9,223 nucleotides of DNA from Bacilli bacterium. GTDB lineage: Bacteria; Bacillota_I; Bacilli_A; RF39; UBA660. The notes under the pieces are model-generated. The model did not search any database. It saw only the letters and a program-made list of their open reading frames with translations, and was not told the origin of the DNA. This document shows, one piece after another, positions 1 through 5,351 of this stretch (within the stretch, counting starts at the first letter, position 1; every line of letters begins with the position of its first letter). The DNA is taken from positions 1 through 9,223 of the forward strand of contig JAQUEG010000018.1 of the NCBI GenBank assembly GCA_028685275.1. Direction: 5' to 3'. The position numbers and the translations under genes were made by a program.

Positions 1-625
1 CCTGAAAATCACGCTCGCCAATAAAACAAATGCCAGTTGAATCTTTTTTTTCGGCAATTCTTTTACTAATTTTAGTAGCAATCGCTCGTACTTCTTTTTT
101 TTCTAATATGCCAATTGGAAATAATACATTTTTTATTTGCTCTTTCGTTAATTGTGATAAAAAATAAGTTTGATCTTTATTTATATCAATTGCTTTATAT
201 AATTTTTGATTAACAATCCGCGCATAATGACCAGTGGCAATATAATCAGCCCCTAGTTTTTTAGCTTCTTCAATAAATAAATCAAATTTAATATATTTAT
301 TACATAAAATATCTGGATTAGGAGTTCTTCCTTGTTTTAATTCTTCTAAAAAATAAGTAAAAACATAATCCCAATATTCTTTAATAAATTCTACTCTTCG
401 TAAAGGAATATCTAATAATTCACATACTTGTTTCGCATCATTATAATCTTCTTCTTGGGTACATATTTCATTATTTAATGTATGATTTCCTACAATATCA
501 TTATTAACTAATGAATCCCAATTACGCATAAATAAACCAATTACATTATAACCTTGTTTTTTTAATAAGTATGCTGCAACAGCCGAATCAACACCGCCAC
601 TCATACCAACAACAACTGTTTTCAT
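1..625 (-). CDS. mnmA: tRNA-specific 2-thiouridylase MnmA (N-terminal 208 residues, cut by window edge)
   Basis: MnmA adenylates and then thiolates U34 of the wobble position in tRNA-Lys, tRNA-Glu and tRNA-Gln in the cytoplasm, using sulfur relayed from a cysteine desulfurase. Visible in the translation: the N-terminal PP-loop SGGVDS (residues 9-14), NWD (35-37), the first catalytic cysteine in [12 protein letters not shown] (C108), the ATGHYAR motif (130-136), DQTYFLSQL (151-159), and the second catalytic cysteine in [10 protein letters not shown] (C200). Both cysteines sit close to the positions known in E. coli MnmA (102 and 199). The family is usually about 360 residues, so the C-terminal beta-barrel part lies beyond the left edge. 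The ATG start follows GGTGAT with a 5-nt spacer. It lies 34 bp downstream of spoIIM and has its own extended -10 candidate. A segment of about 14 residues after NWD is longer than in B. subtilis MnmA and resembles Mollicutes-type proteins (from memory). Confidence 0.96.
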   Translation of the reverse strand, partial: MKTVVVGMSGGVDSAVAAYLLKKQGYNVIGLFMRNWDSLVNNDIVGNHTLNNEICTQEEDYNDAKQVCELLDIPLRRVEFIKEYWDYVFTYFLEELKQGRTPNPDILCNKYIKFDLFIEEAKKLGADYIATGHYARIVNQKLYKAIDINKDQTYFLSQLTKEQIKNVLFPIGILEKKEVRAIATKISKRIAEKKDSTGICFIGERDFQ

Positions 626-630
626 CTATA

Positions 631-651
631 ATCACCATTATTATTATACCA
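631..651 (-). promoter_or_regulatory. Extended -10 promoter candidate and SD for mnmA
   Basis: On the minus strand TGG-TATAAT (651-643) is a perfect -10 hexamer with the extended TGn element. It is followed 6 bp later by the SD GGTGAT (636-631). No good -35 is seen (TTAAAT at 17 bp, 3 of 6 matches), as is usual for extended -10 promoters. It lies in the 34-bp gap after spoIIM, so mnmA may be transcribed independently of the sporulation gene. That would suit a housekeeping tRNA enzyme. TATAAT is common by chance in such AT-rich DNA. Confidence 0.5.
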
Positions 652-659
652 CGTATCCT

Positions 660-1292
660 TTATAATTTAATAAAGAAAAGAAAAATTTTTATTAGATATG
701 GAGAAATATACACTTCAATAATGGACACTATAACAGTGATAATAATACCAAATAACATTACTAAACAATAACGATTAATAATATTTTTAAAATTAATTTC
801 TCGTCTTTTAATTAAGGCTCTTAATAAATTAGTAGAAATAGATAATGCATAACAACTAATTAATATAATTACGATTGACATAATAATAATATGGGGGAAA
901 ATATAAGTAAATGCGCCTAATAAACCAATAAATTTATAATTAGCAATAATAGCCGCTATACTAAAACCAATAATATAGCCTTTACAAAATACTAATAAAA
1001 TAATTACGGGAATGCCAATAATGGAAATTCCTAATAACCAAATAATTAATATATATATTAAATTAGAAGTTAAACAATTTCTTAAAGCCATTTCATAATC
1101 AAGCTTATTATTTTTGATTTGCCCAAAAAAATTAGTAATATAATTAGATACTGTTAATTTATCATGCTCGTCCAATATGGTAATAAAAAAAGCACCAAAT
1201 ATTAAACCCATTAATAATATTAACCAAAGAAATAAAATTAATTTACGGTCTTTGGTAAAATCGCGTTTTAAATAATTTATTAATTTGCCCAT
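660..1292 (-). CDS. spoIIM: Stage II sporulation protein M (engulfment membrane protein)
   Basis: SpoIIM is an integral membrane protein of the SpoIID-SpoIIM-SpoIIP complex, which remodels septal peptidoglycan so that the mother cell can engulf the forespore. The 210-residue product matches the usual family length (B. subtilis about 214). It has hydrophobic segments at about residues 18-40, 78-101, 105-118, 122-148 and 174-197. Family-like segments include GLIFGAFF (29-36), FFGQ (55-58), WLLGISIIGIPVI (85-97), CKGYIIGF (103-110) and LGAFTYIFPH (125-134). These align well with B. subtilis SpoIIM as I recall it (GVIFGA, FFGQ, WILGISVIGMPVI, KGVVVGF, VFPQN). The ATG is preceded by AGGTGAT with a 3-nt spacer. 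It is transcribed divergently from the hydrolase gene at 1405, and its upstream region holds a possible sigma-E-type promoter. No partner (spoIID, spoIIP) is in the window. Confidence 0.93.
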   Translation of the reverse strand: MGKLINYLKRDFTKDRKLILFLWLILLMGLIFGAFFITILDEHDKLTVSNYITNFFGQIKNNKLDYEMALRNCLTSNLIYILIIWLLGISIIGIPVIILLVFCKGYIIGFSIAAIIANYKFIGLLGAFTYIFPHIIIMSIVIILISCYALSISTNLLRALIKRREINFKNIINRYCLVMLFGIIITVIVSIIEVYISPYLIKIFLFFIKL

Positions 1293-1307
1293 TTCATCAC
1301 CTAGTGA

Positions 1308-1337
1308 ATTATATTATCTGATCACTAAAATTATGAC
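1308..1337 (-). promoter_or_regulatory. Possible sigma-E-type promoter of spoIIM
   Basis: On the minus strand GTCATAAT (1337-1330) is followed after 14 bp by AATATAAT (1315-1308). Against the B. subtilis sigma-E pattern as I recall it (about GTCATATT, 14 bp, CATACAAT) these match 7 of 8 and 6 of 8 positions. SpoIIM is sigma-E dependent in B. subtilis, so the site fits the gene. TATAAT is contained in the -10, but no sigma-A -35 lies at 16-18 bp. The SD AGGTGAT starts 5 bp after the -10, so the leader would be very short. The AT-rich background makes a chance match possible. Confidence 0.4.
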
Positions 1338-1348
1338 TTGTCTATTAT

Positions 1349-1396
1349 TTACCAATTAATATTTATTTAGTATAATTAATAATATAAATAAGGAGG
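1349..1396 (+). promoter_or_regulatory. Sigma-A-type promoter and SD for the hydrolase gene
   Basis: TTACCA (1349-1354, 4 of 6 to TTGACA) is followed after 16 bp by a perfect TATAAT (1371-1376). The strong SD AAGGAGG (1390-1396) stands 8 nt before the ATG at 1405. The expected transcript start near 1383 gives a leader of about 20 nt. The promoter lies back to back with the spoIIM promoter region in the 112-bp divergent gap. Confidence 0.6.
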
Positions 1397-1404
1397 AAAA
1401 AATA

Positions 1405-2070
1405 ATGAACGCAAAAATTAAATGGTTTGGTCAATCTTGGTTTCAATTAATAATTAATGACAAAATTATTTATATTGACCCAGTATTAAAAGAATTAGCA
1501 GTAACAACTGATAATAATATTATTGATTATTTACCAAAAGCTGATTTAATATTAATTACTCATGATCATTATGACCATTGTGATCAAGATACTATTAATA
1601 AATTAAAAAATGATAATACTATTATCATTGGTCCAGATGCATGTGCCCAAAAATTAAGAAATAAAGTAACCATTATGAATGAAAAGGAAAGTTATCAATG
1701 GGAAGAAATTATGATTAACACCGTCCCTGCTTATAATTTAAATAAACCATTTCATCCTCCTAATACGGGGATTGGTTACTTAATTACTTTTAATGATATT
1801 ACTATTTATCATGCTGGTGATACTGATATAATTCCAGAAATGAAGAAATTTAATAATATTAGTATTGCTTTATTACCAATTGGTGGTACATACACAATGG
1901 ATATAAAAGAAGCAGTAATTGCTACTTCAATCTTAAATCCTAAAATAGTAATACCAATGCACTATTTAGATGCTAAACCAGAAATATTTAAACAAGAAAT
2001 TATTACCAAAACTAATAGTAAAGCAATTATATTAACACCGAATCAAGATTATAATTTAAATAAATTATAA
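1405..2070 (+). CDS. Metallo-beta-lactamase-fold metal-dependent hydrolase (UPF0173/UlaG-like)
   Basis: This is a predicted cytoplasmic metal-dependent hydrolase of the beta-lactamase-like family (Lactamase_B_3 / UPF0173-like group). In the 221-residue product the metal-binding motif THDHYDH gives H53, H55, D57 and H58. YHAGDTD gives H137 and D140, and PMHYLD gives H186. The strand and loop LLPIGGTYTMD (156-166) is typical of the YtkL/UlaG-like branch. The length fits the family (about 220-230). The N-terminal WFGQSW has Gln where UPF0173 members usually have His (GHS); Gln also occurs in related branches. The start is fixed by a strong SD, AAGGAGG, 8 nt upstream. The only genes on its strand are this one and the miniprotein gene 35 bp downstream, which share one terminator. 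The substrate cannot be deduced; neither a phosphodiesterase nor a lactonase role is shown. Confidence 0.9.
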   Translation: MNAKIKWFGQSWFQLIINDKIIYIDPVLKELAVTTDNNIIDYLPKADLILITHDHYDHCDQDTINKLKNDNTIIIGPDACAQKLRNKVTIMNEKESYQWEEIMINTVPAYNLNKPFHPPNTGIGYLITFNDITIYHAGDTDIIPEMKKFNNISIALLPIGGTYTMDIKEAVIATSILNPKIVIPMHYLDAKPEIFKQEIITKTNSKAIILTPNQDYNLNKL

Positions 2071-2078
2071 TAATAATA

Positions 2079-2101
2079 TGTTATAATACTATATGAGGTG
2101 G
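2079..2101 (+). promoter_or_regulatory. Extended -10 promoter and SD of the miniprotein gene
   Basis: TG-T-TATAAT (2079-2087) is a perfect -10 with the extended TGn element. GAGGTGG (2095-2101) is the SD, 4 nt before the ATG. There is no convincing -35. Only 7 bp separate the -10 from the SD, so the transcript would start at or next to the SD. Confidence 0.55.
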
Positions 2102-2105
2102 AACC

Positions 2106-2201
2106 ATGAAGAAAAAAAGTGTTAAAATTATTACTTGGATCGCATTAATTTGTATGTTAATGGGAGTAATCGGATCAATTGTTTATCCTTTATTTAAATA
2201 A
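2106..2201 (+). CDS. 31-residue single-pass membrane miniprotein (DUF4044/Prli42-like)
   Basis: The short ORF encodes 31 residues. It starts with a basic MKKKSVK head, continues with one hydrophobic helix (about residues 8-28, including WIALICMLMGVIGSIVY) and ends in PLFK. This layout of a basic N-terminus, a single transmembrane helix and no periplasmic domain resembles the DUF4044 family. It also resembles Prli42, the Listeria membrane miniprotein that anchors the stressosome. Similarity is by length and pattern only, and no stressosome gene is in the window. Support for a real gene: an SD (GAGGTGG) 4 nt before the ATG, an extended -10 just upstream, and a strong terminator hairpin starting at its stop codon. 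It follows the hydrolase gene by 35 bp on the same strand and may also be transcribed with it. Confidence 0.8.
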   Translation: MKKKSVKIITWIALICMLMGVIGSIVYPLFK

Positions 2202-2229
2202 AAGCAATGCCAAATGGCATTGCTTTTTT
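2201..2229. terminator. Bidirectional rho-independent terminator
   Basis: A perfect inverted repeat pairs GCAATGCC (2204-2211) with GGCATTGC (2216-2223) around an AAAT loop. It extends by three A-T pairs (2201-2203 with 2224-2226) to an 11-bp stem. A T-run (2224-2229) follows on the plus strand. On the minus strand the stem is followed by TTTTATTT. It sits between the convergent ends of the miniprotein gene and spoIVB (stop at 2235), so it probably ends transcription from both sides. Confidence 0.93.
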
Positions 2230-2234
2230 GTTGT

Positions 2235-3233
2235 TTAGTTTTCGCCTTCCTCTAACATATATTTAATAAAGATTCCATATCCTTTTGTTGTTTCATCAAC
2301 AACAACGTGAGTAACAGCACCTACAATCATTTCATTTTGAATAATGGGACTACCACTCATTCCTTGGACGATACCGCCAGTCGCATCTAATAATTTGGCA
2401 TCAGTAATATTAAATAAAATGTTTTTAATTTTTTGGGTTTGATTATTATTTAATCTGATAATTTCAATATCAAATTCCTCAACCAATTCATCTTTAATTA
2501 CTGTTAAGATAGAAGCGTTCCCTAATTTTACTTCACTAGGTTCAGCTACTTTATAAACTTTTTTTTCAGGAATTATAGCAGTATAAGAACCAAAAATTCC
2601 TGCATTAGTATTTTCTTTAATTTTGCCATAAACAATATTAGAATAAAAACGAGCATTTTTTTCACCAGGAGATCCATTATTACTTTTAGCAATACTTAAA
2701 ACCCCTGATTTGAATATTTTACCATCTTTAACTTCAACCTTTTGCCCAGTTGTTTTTTCAATAATTTCATGGCCTAATGCACCATATATTTTAGTTTTAG
2801 GATCAATATATGTAAGAGTGCCAATACCATTAATAGTATCCTTAACATATAATCCTGTTTTATAAACATTATCAGTGCTTTTTACCAGTTGTAAGGAAGT
2901 TGTATAAATTTTATTATTACGTTCGTATTTAATCATAATTTTATTATTATGATTAGCACTATTAATTGCTAAGACCATTTCATTGATGTTAGAAACCGGT
3001 TTATTATCGATGGCAATGATTTTATCCCCTAATTTTAGACCAGCATCACGTCCGGGATAGGAATTGTCTACTTTGTATAGACCAACAATCATTACTCCTT
3101 TGGTGTTAATTTGAATACCAATATTTTCGCCACCAGGAATAATATAATTAGAATATGCAAAAACTAAATTAGGAATAAAAAATAATGTAATGAGAAAGAC
3201 GCTAAGCATGTTTTTACATTTTTTGTAAAACAT
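2235..3233 (-). CDS. spoIVB: SpoIVB sporulation signalling serine peptidase (PDZ + S55)
   Basis: SpoIVB is made in the forespore. It cleaves SpoIVFA in the intermembrane space and so triggers SpoIVFB processing of pro-sigma-K. Counting from the ATG at 3233 (332 residues), the layout is: a membrane-anchoring N-terminal helix (about 9-26), a PDZ domain (about 35-117; GRDAGLKLGDKIIAIDNKPV), then the S55 peptidase domain. The catalytic triad is intact: H155 in YGALGHE, D278 in ITDAKLL, and S293 in GGIVQGMSGSPI, with the D-to-S spacing of 15 as in B. subtilis. The C-terminus GAVTHVVV...GYGIFI is typical. It is about 90 residues shorter than B. subtilis SpoIVB (about 425), but both domains are complete. 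A TTG at 3236 directly precedes the ATG; the ATG has better spacing (7 nt rather than 4) from the SD AAGGAGA (3247-3241). It is the last gene of the block, with a terminator 6 bp after its stop codon. recN and spo0A, its usual neighbours, are absent. Confidence 0.95.
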   Translation of the reverse strand: MFYKKCKNMLSVFLITLFFIPNLVFAYSNYIIPGGENIGIQINTKGVMIVGLYKVDNSYPGRDAGLKLGDKIIAIDNKPVSNINEMVLAINSANHNNKIMIKYERNNKIYTTSLQLVKSTDNVYKTGLYVKDTINGIGTLTYIDPKTKIYGALGHEIIEKTTGQKVEVKDGKIFKSGVLSIAKSNNGSPGEKNARFYSNIVYGKIKENTNAGIFGSYTAIIPEKKVYKVAEPSEVKLGNASILTVIKDELVEEFDIEIIRLNNNQTQKIKNILFNITDAKLLDATGGIVQGMSGSPIIQNEMIVGAVTHVVVDETTKGYGIFIKYMLEEGEN

Positions 3234-3270
3234 CAAAACATCTCCTTTTAAAAATCATAGACTACATTAT

Positions 3271-3300
3271 TATTTTGCTTAAAAATTAAATAAATATTGA
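3271..3300 (-). promoter_or_regulatory. Weak sigma-G-like promoter candidate of spoIVB
   Basis: In the 93-bp gap upstream of spoIVB, the minus strand has TCAATA (3300-3295; 5 of 6 to the sigma-G -35 TGAATA as recalled). After 17 bp follows CAAAATA (3277-3271; 5 of 7 to CATACTA). B. subtilis spoIVB is sigma-G dependent, with some early sigma-F expression. A competing sigma-A-like TATGAT (3259-3254) lies 6 bp before the SD with a poor -35. Neither is convincing in DNA this AT-rich. Confidence 0.22.
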
Positions 3301-3326
3301 TGTAATAAATACCAGTTTTTTTAAAA

Positions 3327-3815
3327 TTATTTTTTTATTACTTTTTCTTGAAATGGATAATTATATTTAGGTACAATTCCTTTAAATACTTCAACAGATA
3401 AATTACTAATATGAAGTATATTACTAACAATTTCCGGTATTGCTTCATAATCATTTCGATTTAAAGCGTTTATTATTAATTTACAATATAACTCATTATA
3501 TTTATTATGTTTTATTAAAAACTCATCTGACATTTCTAAAATTTCCATTTTTTCATTTTCCATATAATTATAGTTTTTCCAATACGATTTAATTTCTCGT
3601 TCAACATCTTCAGCGTCTTTTTCCTTCTTCAATTTTTTAAAAATCAATTTAAGTAATTTACGATTTACTTCTTTAAGCATATCAAAGTATTCTAATTTAT
3701 AAGCAATATTATGCTTTGTTAATTGATAAAACTCATCGTTAACAAATTTACTATAATCATTAATTTTATCCAGACTAATTTTTTCTTTATTAAATACATC
3801 ATTTAATTTACCCAT
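3327..3815 (-). CDS. Unrecognised 162-residue charged, probably helical protein
   Basis: I do not recognise this protein. The product is rich in Lys, Glu and Asn. It looks mostly alpha-helical, with a strongly charged segment around residues 59-75 (KKLKKEKDAEDVEREIK) that could form a coiled coil. There is no signal peptide, membrane segment or catalytic motif, so a soluble cytoplasmic protein is likely. The ATG has a good SD, AGGAAGG (3831-3825), 9 nt upstream, which supports a real gene. It lies 27 bp after xseB in the same direction and is probably co-transcribed with the nusB-xseA-xseB genes; spoIVB follows after 93 bp. In B. subtilis the position after xseB is taken by ispA, but nothing here resembles a prenyltransferase: no Asp-rich DDxxD motif is seen. 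A regulatory or sporulation-related role would be only a guess from position. Confidence 0.75.
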   Translation of the reverse strand: MGKLNDVFNKEKISLDKINDYSKFVNDEFYQLTKHNIAYKLEYFDMLKEVNRKLLKLIFKKLKKEKDAEDVEREIKSYWKNYNYMENEKMEILEMSDEFLIKHNKYNELYCKLIINALNRNDYEAIPEIVSNILHISNLSVEVFKGIVPKYNYPFQEKVIKK

Positions 3816-3842
3816 AAATTAAAACCTTCCTAATTAGAATAT

Positions 3843-4064
3843 TTATTCTTCGGGTGCATAATCTTCTAGTTTACCATTTTCAGTTAAAATTTTATTAACT
3901 TGTTCTTCCGCTTTTGTTAATTTATTAGAACATTCTTTAGCAATCTTCATTGCATCTGTATACTTATTAATGGCATCATCTAAATCAATGTTACCTGATT
4001 CTAAATCCTTAACAATTGCTTCTAATTTAGTTAATTTTTCCTCAAATTTTTCTTCCTTTGTCAT
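3843..4064 (-). CDS. xseB: Exodeoxyribonuclease VII small subunit
   Basis: XseB subunits bind the long coiled-coil arm of XseA to form exonuclease VII, a metal-independent enzyme that degrades single-stranded DNA from both ends to short oligonucleotides. The 73-residue product has the usual length and the two-helix pattern of the family: FEEKLTKLEAIVKDLESGNIDLDDAI (8-33 region), then YTDAMKIAKECSNKLTKAEEQV (35-56). The residue after YTD is Ala where many members have Gly. An acidic tail (EDYAPEE) ends the protein. The start codon lies inside the end of xseA (23-nt overlap), with the SD GGAGGG (4078-4073) 8 nt upstream. This indicates coupled translation of the two subunits. Confidence 0.96.
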   Translation of the reverse strand: MTKEEKFEEKLTKLEAIVKDLESGNIDLDDAINKYTDAMKIAKECSNKLTKAEEQVNKILTENGKLEDYAPEE

Positions 4065-5340
4065 TAGTTTTTCCCTCCACTCTTAATATATTCACTTTTA
4101 ATAAACCTTCATTTAAAATGATATCTATTTCATCATTAGGTTTAAATAATTTAATGTTAAAAATCGCTTTATTGTTTTTCTTAATAATTGCATATCCTCG
4201 TTTTAAAGTACTCATTGGATTTAATACTTCTAATTTTTCAATTAATTTATTAAGATTATTTTGTTTTTGTTCATAAATAATTTGTGGTTTTTTTAAAACA
4301 TAACTACTGGCTATTTGATTATACTTATTTTTCTTTCTTTCCATTAAATTTTTCATATTAGTAATTAAATTTTCAATTAAGTGATCAAGCATTTGTTCTT
4401 TCACTTGATAAATTGCCATTGGATTTTTTAAAACATAACTATTTCTTAATTTATTTAACCATATTTGATAATTATCAATTTGATTTAACATTGATTTATT
4501 TAATCTAATTTTATAATTTTCAATTAAATTTAATAAATCAACTAAATTTGGTACTGCTATTTCCGCGGCACCGGTTGGAGTAGCAGCTCTTACATCAGCC
4601 ACAAAATCACAAATTGTATAATCGACTTCATGACCAACCGCACTTATAATTGGAATGGAAAAATCAAAAATAGTTCTTGCTAAAAGTTCTTCATTAAAAG
4701 GCCATAAATCCTCAATCGAACCACCACCACGACCAATTATCAAAACATCTAAATCATATTCTTCCGCTTTTTGTAATTGTTTAATAAGATTTAAATGAGC
4801 TTCTGGCCCTTGTACTAAGGAAGGAAATAAAATTGTTTCACAAATGGGATATCTTCTTTTAATCGTTGATAAGATATCTTTAATAGCAGCGCCTGTTGGA
4901 GCGGTAATAATACCAATTCGATTAGGAATTTTAGGAATTGGTTTTTTATGTTTTTGATCAAATAAACCTTCTTTAGTTAATTGCTTTTTTAATTGCTCAA
5001 AAGCAACATATAAATTACCAATACCATCTTCAATCATATCTGTAACATAAATTTGATAATTACCACTAGGTTCATAAACACTAACTTTACCTTTTACTAA
5101 TACTTTCATGCCATCTTCTATTTTAAATTTTAATTTAGAAGCATGACCAGCAAACATAATCGCATTTATTTTACTATTTTCATCTTTTAATGAAAAATAT
5201 AAATGACCACGACTATGTAATTTAAAATTAGAAATTTCACCACGTAAATAAACATTTTGTAAATGTTCATCATTATCAATTAAATACTTTAAATACTTAG
5301 TTAAGGCAGTAACTGTTAAATATTTACTTATATCTTGCAA
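4042..5340 (-). CDS. xseA: Exodeoxyribonuclease VII large subunit
   Basis: XseA is the catalytic subunit of exonuclease VII, acting on single-stranded DNA in recombination and mismatch repair. Counting from the proposed TTG start (432 residues), it has an N-terminal OB-fold (about 8-105; TVTALTKY, LRGEISNFKLHSRGHLYFSLKD). The catalytic domain follows (about 125-310), with IPNRIGIITAPTGAAIKDI, GRGGGSIEDLWPFNEE (203-218) and AVGHEVDYTICDFVADVRAATPTGAAE. Next comes a coiled-coil arm with an internal 45-residue repeat, then the C-terminal NPMSTLKRGYAII motif. An upstream GTG (5349-5347) touches the nusB stop codon but lies inside the SD-like AGGTGAT (5351-5345). The TTG at 5340-5338 has a 4-nt spacer from this SD, like other genes here, so I prefer it. 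If the GTG is used, the protein has 435 residues. It ends in TGA and overlaps xseB by 23 nt. Confidence 0.95.
   Translation of the reverse strand: MQDISKYLTVTALTKYLKYLIDNDEHLQNVYLRGEISNFKLHSRGHLYFSLKDENSKINAIMFAGHASKLKFKIEDGMKVLVKGKVSVYEPSGNYQIYVTDMIEDGIGNLYVAFEQLKKQLTKEGLFDQKHKKPIPKIPNRIGIITAPTGAAIKDILSTIKRRYPICETILFPSLVQGPEAHLNLIKQLQKAEEYDLDVLIIGRGGGSIEDLWPFNEELLARTIFDFSIPIISAVGHEVDYTICDFVADVRAATPTGAAEIAVPNLVDLLNLIENYKIRLNKSMLNQIDNYQIWLNKLRNSYVLKNPMAIYQVKEQMLDHLIENLITNMKNLMERKKNKYNQIASSYVLKKPQIIYEQKQNNLNKLIEKLEVLNPMSTLKRGYAIIKKNNKAIFNIKLFKPNDEIDIILNEGLLKVNILRVEGKTNDKGRKI
4231..4449 (-). repeat. Internal 45-residue repeat in the XseA coiled-coil arm
   Basis: Two copies with a 135-bp (45-codon) period lie at 4449-4366 and 4314-4231. 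Both encode SYVLK(N/K)P followed by IY, K, L, LIE and L at matching positions. The DNA also matches closely over TTTTTTAAAACATAACTA (plus strand, near 4291 and 4426). The repeat lies in the arm that binds XseB. Exonuclease VII large subunits are known to vary in the number of such arm segments, so this is probably a structural module and not a mobile repeat. Confidence 0.75.
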
Positions 5341-5344
5341 ATAT

Positions 5345-5351
5345 ATCACCT
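5345..5351 (-). promoter_or_regulatory. SD site deciding the xseA start
   Basis: AGGTGAT overlaps the nusB TAG stop codon (5352-5350). It stands 4 nt before a TTG (5340-5338), the same geometry as mutS (4 nt), spoIIM (3 nt) and mnmA (5 nt, GGTGAT). The in-frame GTG at 5349 is part of this SD and has only AAAGAG close upstream, so it is the less likely start. Confidence 0.6.

Noticed and set aside
571..771. 66-codon plus-strand ORF
   Set aside because: It lies antisense across the start of mnmA and the end of spoIIM, has no SD, and its composition (runs of Ile and Gln) is that of a shadow frame.
3237..3326. Terminator or riboswitch in the gap before spoIVB
   Set aside because: Only A/T runs and weak AT-only complementarity are present (such as AAAATTATTTTT); there is no GC-containing stem followed by a T-run and no recognisable aptamer.
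3830..3837. CTAATTAG palindrome upstream of the 162-residue gene as an operator
   Set aside because: An 8-bp AT-rich palindrome is expected by chance here, and no second copy at a comparable position was seen.
4027..4044. TGA read as Trp (Mollicutes code 4), which would extend XseA by five codons (W-G-K-I-N) to a TAA
   Set aside because: All seventeen Trp codons in the called genes are TGG and no gene is interrupted by TGA, so the standard code fits and TGA is the xseA stop.
4058..4276. 72-codon plus-strand ORF
   Set aside because: It is antisense to the end of xseA and has no SD; the minus-strand frame is a clear XseA C-terminus.
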